From: an uncultured Bacteroidales bacterium
GTDB taxonomy: Bacteria; Bacteroidota; Bacteroidia; Bacteroidales; UBA932
Direction: 5' to 3'
DNA: 52,530 nucleotides
Assembly (NCBI GenBank): GCA_947306365.1
Contig: CAMZGD010000004.1
Location: forward strand, 1-52,530
In this document: piece after piece, positions 29,648 through 39,300 of the stretch
How positions within the stretch are numbered: position 1 is the first letter of the stretch
Layout of the letters: every line of letters begins with the position of its first letter
The notes under the pieces: generated by a model
Databases searched by the model: none
The model's input: only the letters and a program-made list of their open reading frames with translations
Told to the model about the DNA's origin: nothing
Position numbers and translations under genes: made by a program

Positions 29648-29665
29648 TGTTTCGTCAAAAAAGGA

Positions 29666-29920
29666 TTAGTTCTTTTGATGAAATTTTAATAGCCTTTTGA
29701 GTGTCTCTGGGTGCATAAGGCAGTTATTGTTATTCACTCCTATGGTGGATAATCCTTCGGAGACTGATTTTTGGGAGGTCCCAACTGTGTAACTTTCGAG
29801 AGGTTTATTCATGTGATAATAGATATAAAAAAAATAACCATTTCGTATGACTTTCGCAGAAGTTACTTTTTGTTTGCATATAGTACCGTCTTTCCTTGAA
29901 AATAGTTTACCTTTGCCCAT
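29666..29920 (-). CDS. small hypothetical protein, 84 residues
   Basis: A convergent small frame starting MGKGKLFSRKDGTICKQK, basic at the N-terminus, with an aromatic middle (GYFFYIYYH) and no recognised family. It fills the gap between the nuclease-PIN gene and the OLD gene. No promoter is evident to its right. A TACCTTTG on the plus strand at 29908-29915 overlaps its first codons, so the stretch could instead be a leader for the OLD gene. Coding status is uncertain. Confidence 0.4.
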   Translation of the reverse strand: MGKGKLFSRKDGTICKQKVTSAKVIRNGYFFYIYYHMNKPLESYTVGTSQKSVSEGLSTIGVNNNNCLMHPETLKRLLKFHQKN

Positions 29921-30079
29921 CGTTCATGGGTCTCCCTCCGGCATCCGGCCGTAGGTCAATCCCTGAACATTTGATGCTTCTAAATTGTTATAAAAACGGC
30001 GGGGACAACCTTGGCGATTCTTGCGAGAACCAACCAAAATAATAATGTAGTTCAAACCAAATTAGTCGGATATTAATCT

Positions 30080-31453
30080 ATGATTAAGTCAATATCTTGC
30101 AAAGGATTTCGGTCATTTGCTACAATGCAAACTCTAGAGTTGGCAGTTCCCACAGGAGAAAGAGGTAGTGGTCTTACTGTTCTTATTGGTCCCAATGGTG
30201 GCGGAAAGTCAACATTAGTAGAGTGCTTTCAAAAGATCTCCATTAAAAACGAGAATGTCTCTTTTACTTCAGGAAAACGAAATCATCAGGCAGGAGATAA
30301 TGTCTCAATAGTAGTGCGGTTCGACGACACAGTCGCAACACTATCAACCGTAGAAGGTGGAGGAAGCGAGGCGGTTTGGTCGGACAGGAATAGGCCTAGA
30401 GTGTATTTTTTGCCGGCGCGAAGGGTCTTCAATCCATATTTTGGGAGAAACATTTGGAATAGAGACACCTTTATTGATAATCCAGAAATCACTCAGTTTA
30501 GAGCGAGTGTAAGCGATAATTTTTCGCATAGATTGTTTGATATTAGCAAAAACAGCAGAGGTTTCAATTCGCTATTCTGGAGAATTCTAGGCAAAGAATT
30601 ACATTGGACAATAGATCAAGAAGATTCGGGGAGTTATTTCGTTAAGGTAATTAAAGACGGCGGCGTGATTCATAATTCGGATGGTCTTGGTGAAGGAATA
30701 ATCAGTTTGATGTTCATTGCGGATGCTATATATAACTCGAATCCTAATGAAATAATCGTGATTGATGAACCCGAGTTAAGCTTGCATCCTCAATTGCAAC
30801 TACGATTATTGGATGCGTTGATGGACATTACAACCACTACCCAGGTGGTAATCTCAACTCATTCTCCAACAATGGTCTCTATGGAGTCAATAGTAAATGG
30901 CGGGGTAATTGCAAGAATTCACGAGGAAGTAAATGCTTCAGTAATAGACTCAATAGATGACAGATGCCGAAAACTGTTCAAATCCACATTCAAGAACATT
31001 AATAATCCTCACATTTTTGGTAATGATGCACGATCGTGTTTCTTTACTGAAGATGGGTTAATTATTACTGAAGGACAGGAAGATGTCGTATTATATCCTC
31101 AAATTGCCCAACAAGTTGGAGTTGAATCGAGCATCCCTTTTTTTGGATATGGAGCTGGTGGAGCAAACCGTATTACCGACATAGCATATATTCTTCATCT
31201 CCTCGGATTTAAAAAGGTTGGAGCGATTTATGATGGAGATAAGAGAGATGATTATGAGTTATTCTGCAGGGACTATGAACGATATGGGTATAAAGCCTGG
31301 ATTATTCCTGCTGATGATGTCCGAGATAAGCCGGAACGAGCAGCCATGCAAGGTAAATTAGGCTTGGTTGATGAGAAAGGATCCATCAAGGAAGAATACT
31401 CGGAAGATATGACTAAGATGTTTGAAGATATTAATGCTTTTCTTCACCGTTAA
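30080..31453 (+). CDS. OLD-family ATPase-TOPRIM nuclease
   Basis: A 457-residue protein. The ABC/SMC-type ATPase has Walker A GPNGGGKST (37-45), a signature-like DGLGEGIISL (201-210), Walker B IIVIDEPELSLHP (225-237) and the H-loop STHSP (259-263). It is followed by a TOPRIM domain with Glu331 in TEGQEDVVLY and the acidic Asp385-Gly-Asp387 in AIYDGDK. This is the plan of OLD-family nucleases, including the stand-alone phage-exclusion type. No UvrD-like helicase gene follows, so it is not a Gabija pair. It is shorter than many OLD proteins. No clear promoter is seen in the 160-base upstream spacer. Confidence 0.85.
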   Translation: MIKSISCKGFRSFATMQTLELAVPTGERGSGLTVLIGPNGGGKSTLVECFQKISIKNENVSFTSGKRNHQAGDNVSIVVRFDDTVATLSTVEGGGSEAVWSDRNRPRVYFLPARRVFNPYFGRNIWNRDTFIDNPEITQFRASVSDNFSHRLFDISKNSRGFNSLFWRILGKELHWTIDQEDSGSYFVKVIKDGGVIHNSDGLGEGIISLMFIADAIYNSNPNEIIVIDEPELSLHPQLQLRLLDALMDITTTTQVVISTHSPTMVSMESIVNGGVIARIHEEVNASVIDSIDDRCRKLFKSTFKNINNPHIFGNDARSCFFTEDGLIITEGQEDVVLYPQIAQQVGVESSIPFFGYGAGGANRITDIAYILHLLGFKKVGAIYDGDKRDDYELFCRDYERYGYKAWIIPADDVRDKPERAAMQGKLGLVDEKGSIKEEYSEDMTKMFEDINAFLHR

Positions 31454-31545
31454 TTCAGTTCTACAAACAAACTATCATTTGAAATCCTCAGAAACTAGAA
31501 TTTGTTTGTCTAATCAAACATGAAAGATAGTTAAACTTTTAATAA

Positions 31546-31896
31546 TCAATCAATAACAATATCTTTAACGGTACACTTGTCTTCTTCGGCTATAAAATGG
31601 CTCTTGTAACAACGGACATATAAGTCTTCAAAAATTAGCATAGCCCCATCGCCCAAGGAAGTTGCTACCGAATCTTTGGTGTGAACAAAAAAAGTCGAAA
31701 AGTTGTTCTGATAAGTCTCGAGCTCAAAAAATTCAAAAACAGTTCCATAGTCAAAGGGACTTGGAGAAGTGCGGAAATCTCTCCGCATAATTCTTTTTAA
31801 GTCTCTCTCCGAGTTAATTGGGACAATCATCTTAGTTCCTTTTATCTCTTCTTGTAAACGCAACAGCGCCGAGTCGTTGATTTGACCTGTATTCAT
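31546..31896 (-). CDS. hypothetical protein, 116 residues
   Basis: Last member of the leftward run, 175 bases after the preceding gene. The product is acidic, with no signal peptide or membrane segment. It has a mixed alpha/beta look (MIVPINSERDLKRIMRR, then VFEFFELETYQNN and FEDLYVRCYKSHF). I do not recognise a family. The 175-base gap to 32072 contains no evident gene or terminator. Confidence 0.5.
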   Translation of the reverse strand: MNTGQINDSALLRLQEEIKGTKMIVPINSERDLKRIMRRDFRTSPSPFDYGTVFEFFELETYQNNFSTFFVHTKDSVATSLGDGAMLIFEDLYVRCYKSHFIAEEDKCTVKDIVID

Positions 31897-32071
31897 ATAC
31901 CTTCCCTGTTTAGTTTTTCGAGTTTGGTCATTGAGTTGGATTATGATGTTCTATCCTGATATACTATAGCGTTTTTATACATACTCGTTAGTTTGCGTCT
32001 CTAACCGAAGTCCAGATGCAAGTCCGAAGCGTAGCATATTCTCATCCCGAAATCGTTATAGCGTCATTGGA

Positions 32072-32512
32072 TTAGCCTCGTAAAGTATGGATGCTCTTAT
32101 GGGTTGTGATACTTTCCCTCTTGACCTGATCTGGATTTAAGTGAGGAACTCGCGGGCCGGGCTTGGGAGAAATGATTCGCTGAGCAGTCTTGGACTGTTT
32201 CATCTCATATTTCCGCTGTCTCTTGCTCGTGCCTTTGGTTTTCGAGACAGCATAATCCGTCAAGGTCATCTTATTCTTTGGCTTCTTGTTCTTTGGCTTC
32301 AACCCGTTCTTGGCCTCGACTCTGACCGGCGGCAGCTTGTTCCACATCCCGTGGTCTTCAAGCCACTTCTGGGCGAACTGCTGGCGTATAGCGTTGAAAT
32401 CCTGTTCACCATATTTGGCAATCAGCATATCGCGCGACTTGTCGAGCGAAGGGATGTCGCGGTACTGGGCGAGCAACTTTTTGGTTTCCTGTAATATTTT
32501 TTCAAACAGCAT
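32072..32512 (-). CDS. hypothetical basic protein, 146 residues
   Basis: The N-terminal half is helical (MLFEKILQETKKLLAQY, then IPSLDKSRDMLIAKYGEQDFNAIRQQFAQ). The C-terminal half is strongly basic and low in complexity (GLKPKNKKPKNKM, SKTKGTSKRQRKY), suggesting nucleic-acid or ribosome contact. Family not recognised. It starts nine bases after the stop of the deoxyribosyltransferase-like gene and is probably cotranscribed with it. Confidence 0.55.
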   Translation of the reverse strand: MLFEKILQETKKLLAQYRDIPSLDKSRDMLIAKYGEQDFNAIRQQFAQKWLEDHGMWNKLPPVRVEAKNGLKPKNKKPKNKMTLTDYAVSKTKGTSKRQRKYEMKQSKTAQRIISPKPGPRVPHLNPDQVKRESITTHKSIHTLRG

Positions 32513-32521
32513 ACGATACTA

Positions 32522-32842
32522 TTAATTGTGGAAATCCTCCAGGTAAATAACGTCTTTCCCGTGCTGCCGGGCATATTCAATTTCCGACCGCGTGCTCTCG
32601 CCGATATACCCGCCTAAATTGATGACGTAGATGGAATCAGCCATGTCGATCTTCCGTTTGTGCATGTCGTCGAGCATTTCCTTCGCCCCCTGTGTCCACA
32701 CTTCATCATCGCCAGAGTGGCCGAAAAGCCCGACGCTGATGACGATGTTACCGGCAAGCGTAAGGCGCTTCTGCGCTTCCAGGAACTGCTCCTTGAAACG
32801 AGTGCTGCCGCAGAGGGTGATGACAGGGTATTTGCCGACCAT
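32522..32842 (-). CDS. nucleoside 2-deoxyribosyltransferase-like protein
   Basis: A 106-residue protein with the pattern TLCGSTRFKEQFLEAQKRLTLAGNIV, then HKRKIDMADSIYVIN and GGYIGESTRSEIEYARQHGKDVIYLE. This is the Rossmann-like fold of nucleoside 2-deoxyribosyltransferase and DUF4406-type proteins, which cleave or transfer N-glycosidic bonds of (deoxy)nucleosides or sense nucleotides. It starts one base after the McrC stop, so it is very likely translated from the same message. Several defence systems use enzymes of this fold or of related NAD/nucleotide chemistry; whether this one is an effector is inference. Confidence 0.7.
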   Translation of the reverse strand: MVGKYPVITLCGSTRFKEQFLEAQKRLTLAGNIVISVGLFGHSGDDEVWTQGAKEMLDDMHKRKIDMADSIYVINLGGYIGESTRSEIEYARQHGKDVIYLEDFHN

Positions 32843-32843
32843 A

Positions 32844-33893
32844 CTATTGCGTTATTAATGAGCCGATTTCTTTCAATTGGATTTCCAATGCAGAGAATTC
32901 GCAGTTGAGGTCCAGGGTGCGGACCAGGATGCGGTTCTTGCCGAATGTGGCGTCGAGGTCCGGGACGACAGATTCCTGGGTGCGAGCATAGAGGAGCATC
33001 CCAGAGACGAGGCCGGTGTTGTCTTTGTCCAGGTTCTTTACGTAAGTAAAGATTTGATAGAGGTTACCGGAGTGGATGGTCTGCTTATCAAACTGTCCCT
33101 GCATCATGTGACCATAATATTTGGTGTCGATAATGAGCGTTCGAGGGCCGTTGTGGAGAGTGATGTCGGTCTTCATCGACGGAAGGAATTCGATAGAAGG
33201 TGAATGCTCAACATCATAATTCCAAGATATTTGATCAGGATGTGCGGAAAGATTTGGGTAATGATACTTGTAGAACTCTAATACAAATTTCTCAAACAAG
33301 GTACTCATGTGTTCATCAGAGAAAGATGCCATCCGATAACCTCCAGATTCTGTTGTTAACAACATCCCATCGAGGACGAAGTAGCAGATGTTCAACAGCA
33401 TCTTATAGGTCTGATTGCTCCTTTGGAATCGAAGAGTGCTCCATTTAATCGTGAAGGGATTGAGTTCATCAACGCCACTCAAGAATGGCATGATACTCTT
33501 GATTTGATGCTTTCTGGACGATTTTACTGTTTTCTCGCGCATCAGGATGGAAGCTGTTGTCTTGATGATCTGATTGAAGAGATTGTTCTCCGACAGCTCA
33601 TCATACTCACAGGCTAGTAGCCTTTTCTGTCGAATCTGGTTTCTTATGGTACCATTGATGTCCAGTTTCCCCCTTAAGGTGGGAATTGTGTCATTCCTCA
33701 GAATGTATTCTCTGTGAAGGCCTTGCTTTAACTGTTGGGACACACCTTTGTAGAGAATCTCTGCGAACATATCCTGTATGTTCTCAAAATCCTCCTTTTC
33801 AACGTCTTCATAGCTATTCTTCCTAAGCTCTTGGAAAGCATAGGTAAGCATGTAATAGACGTTCTTAATCGGTATGCCCTTATCGCTAGTCAT
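32844..33893 (-). CDS. mcrC: McrC, nuclease subunit of McrBC-type restriction
   Basis: About 349 residues beginning MTSDKGIPIKNVYYMLTYAF, the typical McrC N-terminus. The C-terminal PD-(D/E)XK site is intact: Asp243 in MKTDITL and the Asp256-Thr-Lys258 of LIIDTKYY. I start it at 33893, an eight-base overlap with the McrB end (ATGACTAG), rather than the in-frame upstream codon at 33920. McrC docks on the McrB ring and cuts DNA carrying modified bases. Followed one base later by the deoxyribosyltransferase-like gene. Confidence 0.9.
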   Translation of the reverse strand: MTSDKGIPIKNVYYMLTYAFQELRKNSYEDVEKEDFENIQDMFAEILYKGVSQQLKQGLHREYILRNDTIPTLRGKLDINGTIRNQIRQKRLLACEYDELSENNLFNQIIKTTASILMREKTVKSSRKHQIKSIMPFLSGVDELNPFTIKWSTLRFQRSNQTYKMLLNICYFVLDGMLLTTESGGYRMASFSDEHMSTLFEKFVLEFYKYHYPNLSAHPDQISWNYDVEHSPSIEFLPSMKTDITLHNGPRTLIIDTKYYGHMMQGQFDKQTIHSGNLYQIFTYVKNLDKDNTGLVSGMLLYARTQESVVPDLDATFGKNRILVRTLDLNCEFSALEIQLKEIGSLITQ

Positions 33894-36339
33894 CGAAAAC
33901 CTTACTGAGTTCGGCTTCACATTTCTTTACCTCGTCACGATTATCGAACCAGTATTCCTTGAGCATAGGGATAATGTCATAATCAATGACTTGATGGAGC
34001 CATGCATCTGAGACTTTATTTTGGCCGCAGAAGTAGCTATGGCCAATTACAAAACCAGGCCCCAAAGAACCCTCTTCGCGAATCTTGTCATTCAGTTCCT
34101 GAACCTTGGCAATCAACCTGTCAAGATGAACACTGGCCAGAGAGTTTTGGTACTTCTTGAATCCATCGGACTTGAAGCCAGGCTTCATTTCATAGAAGCT
34201 GAAACGGCGTCGAAGCGCAAAGTCTATCATCGCCAGAGATCGGTCTGCCGTATTCATCATACCGATAAGGTAAATATTGGCTGGAACGAAAAACTTCTCC
34301 TCACTATATGCCAACGAGATCTGAGTACCACGATAATCCTTCTCGATGAGCATTAACAACTCACCGAAAATCTTTGACAAATTTCCACGATTAATCTCAT
34401 CAATGATAAAGAAATAGTCCTTTTCCGGATTATTGGCTGCTGCGATGCAGAATTTATAAAATATTCCGCGCTGCAGTTTGAACGTCTCCTCAGAAGGCTT
34501 ATATCCCAGAACAAAGTCCTCATATGAATAACTCTGATGGAACTGCACGAAGCCTATCCTTGAGTCGTCCTTTTCTTTCATCATTGTGTAGGCCAGTCTT
34601 TTTGCCGCGAAGGTCTTACCTACGCCAGGAGCACCTTGGAGGATAACATTCTTTTTAGATTCTAAGAGCGTTTTGAGGTTCTGCAAATCACTCTCGGACA
34701 TGAAAACATCTTCCAGGAATTCTTTGTCGGTGTAAGGAATAAGTTCCTTCTTCGTGTCACTATTATCATTAGATTCCCTAACCAAATCCATGATAAAGGT
34801 ATATTCATCTTTGGTTAGCTTGAATAAACTGCCATTGTGATTCGCAAAGAACTCCATATCCTTTAACTCCTGAGCGTCCTTTAATGTACTCAGAGGGATC
34901 GGAGAAGTTAGTGTTTCTGTTTTCTCAAATGCGATGCTTTTACCATCGCTTCCGCGAGTAATAATTGCCAAAGCGACAATTTCCTTTGTTGGATGTGCTT
35001 CATAACAAATCACTTTATCACCAGCTTTCGCATCTGTGAAGTTCCTGAAAATGTGTCGTTTATTATTATTGGCGTTGTATAGACTATACTCTTGCTCCTC
35101 ACCTACGGGCCATTCTGTCATCGACCAAATAGCAGGGCTTGCAACCAGCCAGAAATACTGACAATCCTCTTCGGGGGCTTTCCCCGTGGTGACCAGAAGG
35201 TCAAGCCTCTTCAAATAATCGTCATACTGTGTTATTTCTGTAATCGTCTTAATATCTGTCATTTGTTCAAGTTGCCACTCACCTTGCTCAGTCCATCTTA
35301 CCTTACGGCAATTGTTGAAGTATTCACGTGACTCATCATAGTAATAATCCGACTCGACAACACCACGACCAAGAATAGTTGAGCGTCCACGACGTACATA
35401 CACGATGTCTCCTATCTCCATACCATCAAAGAAGTTCCAAGTGGTCAGACTATCATTACGAGGATTATCTTTATTGTAGAGTCCCCTCATCTCAGACCAC
35501 ATAGCTTCTCGGCTTTCGTATTGAGAAAGATCTCCCAAATCATCCCAACCAATCATCATTATTCCCGACTTCAAGCACTCCTCCCATTCACACGCATCTT
35601 TGCCAGGAGCATACATCCAAACCTTATGATTTGTCTTGGGCACAGGTGCGGGAGATTCCGGCTTATAGTACCTACCCACAAAGTGATCGAAATCAACAAC
35701 TAAGCAATTCAAAGACTCATCCTTATAACAATCTGACGATAGGACGGCATTAAGCATTGGTCGCACTTCAGGATCTTTTTGAAGGGCATCACGAATAATG
35801 TCGAAAAGCTCAACAGCCAGTTTAAACGCAGATGCATTTGCTCCCTTCTTTACCACATAGGACGAACCAACAGTCCGAGTGGTCACTCTCACCTCAGAAT
35901 ATTTATAGATATAATACTTCTCTGGATAACGGAACCATAAGTACGTACTGATAGAATTAATATCCTGGTAGTGATTCTTGTCTGGCCAATACTTGCTTTT
36001 GATCTTATCTGAAGACGCAATGAAACTAACGATTCTATCCTCAAGAGGCAAATCTTCATTGAAAAGGTTACGGAACATATCCCTAACTTCCTCTGGCTCC
36101 TTCGCACACATTTCTTCCACCATGCCCTTGGGAAAATGATTGGCTGAGAGAAGTAGGTTAACGTGCAATGAAGTCGCTTCCCTGAACATAGCGCCAAAAT
36201 CAGGAGCATCTATATCCCAGACATCTTGGAATTTCTTTAAGGCTTTCCACTTATAGATTTCATTTCCAATATGTGTAGGAAACTCTTTTTTGTAAGCAGT
36301 GATGACCGCCTGAAGCTTAGCCTTATCTATTGTTATCAT
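33886..36339 (-). CDS. mcrB: McrB-type GTPase with two EVE-like reader domains
   Basis: An 817-residue protein. Residues 1-230 are a helical domain of unknown fold. Residues about 238-360 (HKVWMYAPGKDACEW, MMIGWDDLGD) and 394-480 (QYFWLVASPAIW, GDKVICYEA) look like two EVE/PUA-like modules, the pockets that read modified bases. Residues 545-817 are the AAA+ motor: Walker A GAPGVGKT (569-576), the FHQSYSYEDFVLGYKP loop, Walker B FFIIDEINRG (643-652) and the MNTADRS signature (695-701) used by McrB for GTP. It translocates GTP-dependently with McrC. It starts 16 bases after the Res stop. The duplicated reader is unusual and could widen the set of recognised modifications. Confidence 0.88.
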   Translation of the reverse strand: MITIDKAKLQAVITAYKKEFPTHIGNEIYKWKALKKFQDVWDIDAPDFGAMFREATSLHVNLLLSANHFPKGMVEEMCAKEPEEVRDMFRNLFNEDLPLEDRIVSFIASSDKIKSKYWPDKNHYQDINSISTYLWFRYPEKYYIYKYSEVRVTTRTVGSSYVVKKGANASAFKLAVELFDIIRDALQKDPEVRPMLNAVLSSDCYKDESLNCLVVDFDHFVGRYYKPESPAPVPKTNHKVWMYAPGKDACEWEECLKSGIMMIGWDDLGDLSQYESREAMWSEMRGLYNKDNPRNDSLTTWNFFDGMEIGDIVYVRRGRSTILGRGVVESDYYYDESREYFNNCRKVRWTEQGEWQLEQMTDIKTITEITQYDDYLKRLDLLVTTGKAPEEDCQYFWLVASPAIWSMTEWPVGEEQEYSLYNANNNKRHIFRNFTDAKAGDKVICYEAHPTKEIVALAIITRGSDGKSIAFEKTETLTSPIPLSTLKDAQELKDMEFFANHNGSLFKLTKDEYTFIMDLVRESNDNSDTKKELIPYTDKEFLEDVFMSESDLQNLKTLLESKKNVILQGAPGVGKTFAAKRLAYTMMKEKDDSRIGFVQFHQSYSYEDFVLGYKPSEETFKLQRGIFYKFCIAAANNPEKDYFFIIDEINRGNLSKIFGELLMLIEKDYRGTQISLAYSEEKFFVPANIYLIGMMNTADRSLAMIDFALRRRFSFYEMKPGFKSDGFKKYQNSLASVHLDRLIAKVQELNDKIREEGSLGPGFVIGHSYFCGQNKVSDAWLHQVIDYDIIPMLKEYWFDNRDEVKKCEAELSKVFDD

Positions 36340-36355
36340 TTTGATAATGTGTTTG

Positions 36356-39300
36356 TTAATCCATTGATTTCATAATGTCCAGCAGCGTCTGGTAGCTGTC
36401 CACCTTGTGGTAGCGGACCTTGGAGGTGGAGACGTCGTTGAACAGTTTCTCGGCGCAGTCGATCTTAGCCTTCTCGATTGGCTTGAGGTTCATTGAATCC
36501 ATAGAGCCCTTGGTCTCAGCGATGAAGAAAATGTGCTTAACGGTGCCCTTGTTGAAGGCGATAGCCCAGTCTGGAGAGTAGCTGCCAACCGGTGTAGGGA
36601 TATGGAAGCTCCGAGGCAGTTTTGCGTACACGCAGACTTCATTTGCTTCGTCCAGGGCTTTAGCAAACTTCTTCTCTACACTCTCTTCTGCGTATCCGTC
36701 GGTGAAGACATAGTCCTGGATGCTCTTCGAGCTCTGGTATGCCTTGCTGACAGGCTGCGTGGACTTTTCCTTAGTGAAGATGGTGCTATCGTATACCTGG
36801 TCAATCTTGTCGTACTGGATGTGCTCCACGATCATTGTTGCCTTTTGCTCTTTGATGATGCGGGACACGTTCTTGATGAACTCTTCCGGGTTGTTGCGGA
36901 AAAGCTGCAGCTTTGTAGGCCTTATGGTCCGGAGGATCTCTGCCACAGTCTTACGCGTAAGCGTGGTCTTGCGGGCGATGTCTCCCACCAGGTCGTAACG
37001 GACGGAAGATGTGCTGACGGTGGACAGAGAACGTGTCGTGGTTTGCGTGTTGCCGTAGGTGTCCACTTCTTCCTGTTCACCCTTCGTCATCACGTATTTG
37101 AGCTCAGTGACGACCAGCTCAGCATTGATGGCGTTCACAGCCTTCTCGATGAGCTCTTTGCTGCTGTAGTGTACGGTATAGACGTACTGGTGGTTAATTT
37201 CGTTCCAGAGGGCCTGGAATTCCTTCTTGTAGAAGTTGTCGTTGAGTTTGTTCTCGAAGGAAGCCGATGCGTTGGCATCTTCCACCATATTCTCCAGCTC
37301 AACGGATTCGTCAAACAAGGAGCGGATAAGTTTGTGCACCTCGTCTGCAATGGGAGCAATTCCCGGGAACAGCGGCATTAGCTTGCATGCTTCACTATCC
37401 TTCTTGTACTGATCGGTGATCTGTAGGTTGTTGTCCACATAGCCATAGCCCATCAGATAGCCGGTGATCATCGTGGCATCCTGCTCATTGATGGTGTAAG
37501 GCTGGCAATCTTTTTGGACAATCTTGCCGGTGAAGTACTCTACCGTAGCCTTATTAGGGCGCTCTCGGAGTGCCTCACGGGTCTCGTTCTGGAGGCCTTT
37601 CACGAAGTCAGAATAGGACTCGTTGGCGATGACGGTGAGGGCGTTCACTTCCTGTACGGCTTCTTCGCCCAGCTCTTCCATATCCATGCGGTTTCCGTTC
37701 TGGTCCACGCAGATACGGAGACCACGGCCGACTTCCTGACGCTTGGCTATGGCCGAAGAGGCGTGGCGGAGTGTACAGATCTGGAAGACATTCGGATTAT
37801 CCCATCCCTCACGGAGAGCCGAGTGGGAGAAGATAAAGCGTGTGGGTTCATCGAAACTCAGGAGACGTTCCTTATTCTTGAGAATAAGATCATATGCTGA
37901 GATATCGTCTGAGATATCGCTTCGGCGACCGGTCTCACTATTGATAGCGTGTCCGGTGCGTTTGTCGATGGAGAAATATCCGTTGTGGACCTGGTCAGGA
38001 GTGAAACGGCGTAGGTATTTCTGGTAATCATCCTCAAATAATGACAAGCGCTCTTCCAGTGCGGAAGCGTACTCTTCCTCGAATATCTTCCAAAACGGCC
38101 CATGGACTTCCTGGCCATTCTCGTCATATGACTTGTAGTGAGCCACTTCGTCGATGAAGAATAGAGACAGGGTCTTTATACCCTTCTTATATAGTTCACG
38201 TTCTTTATCTAAATGAGAGGCGATTGTCTCTCGTATTTGAACGCGTTGCATAGCCTCTAACGAGCTATCACCATAAACTTCGCCCTTACGAATGGTCTCT
38301 CCATTAAGGAAAACCACACGATTGCTAAGTGGGTCTATTTCGGATATGGTGTAACCATCGTACTGAGCAAGCCCTTGAGACTCATCAAAGAGAGAGTCAC
38401 CGAAACCGAGTTTATGCCTCTCTCGACGGATACCTGTCTTGCCCTGTACCTCCAACTCGATGCGGGCCACCGGCGGCTGGGTCTTGGAGAGAAGAATGTC
38501 GTCCAGATACAGGTAAGAGCTTGTGCCCTTGAGGTTCTTTACTTCGAAGCCTTTCACCTGGATCTTCTTAACCAGCTTCTGCTTGTAGGCATCCAGGGCA
38601 TCGAGAGCATAGATGCAGTTGTGAGAGGTCTTATGGGTGGCGGAATAGTAGAGGACGAAAAGTGGCTTGAAGCGCTGCAGGGCCGACTGGGTGGCCACGC
38701 CTTCCATCTTCTGGGGCTCATCCATAATGACGATGGGCCGGTTGGCCGCAATCACGTCGATGGGCTTTCGTGAGCCGAAGTCATCGCGCTCCGTGTAAAT
38801 GATACGGCTGGCGCCACGAGTGGCACCCTCCTTCATGTCAGTAGCGAAAGCCTGCGTGTTGATGATCATCACATTAATGCCGGCATCAGATGAGAAAGAG
38901 TCCAGCTGCTGCAGGTTGGATGAATTGTATATGAAGAAACGGGCTTTTTTGCCGTAATATTCCATGAAGTGGTCCTCCAAAATCGTGAAGGACTTGTGGA
39001 CGCCCTCGCGGATAGCGATGGATGGAACCACAACGATGAACTTAGACCATCCATAACGCTTGTTGAGCTCGAACATCGTCTTGATGTAGACGTATGTCTT
39101 ACCCGTTCCGGTTTCCATCTCGATGTCAAGGCCCAGACGGCCGAGGTTGTGAGAAAGGTGTTTTGACTCCGGAATGCTCCAGAGGCGCTGCATGCCGCGT
39201 ACGTTATCGAGAAGCTGCTGGTCGGTCAGTTCGATGTCCGCGTTCCGGTAGCCGGCGTAGTCCGCCTCCGTAAGGAGCAGCCCTGCAACACCCTTCCCCA

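Noticed and set aside
30080-31453. Gabija (GajA) component
   Set aside because: The ATPase-TOPRIM protein fits OLD, but no UvrD-like GajB gene is adjacent.
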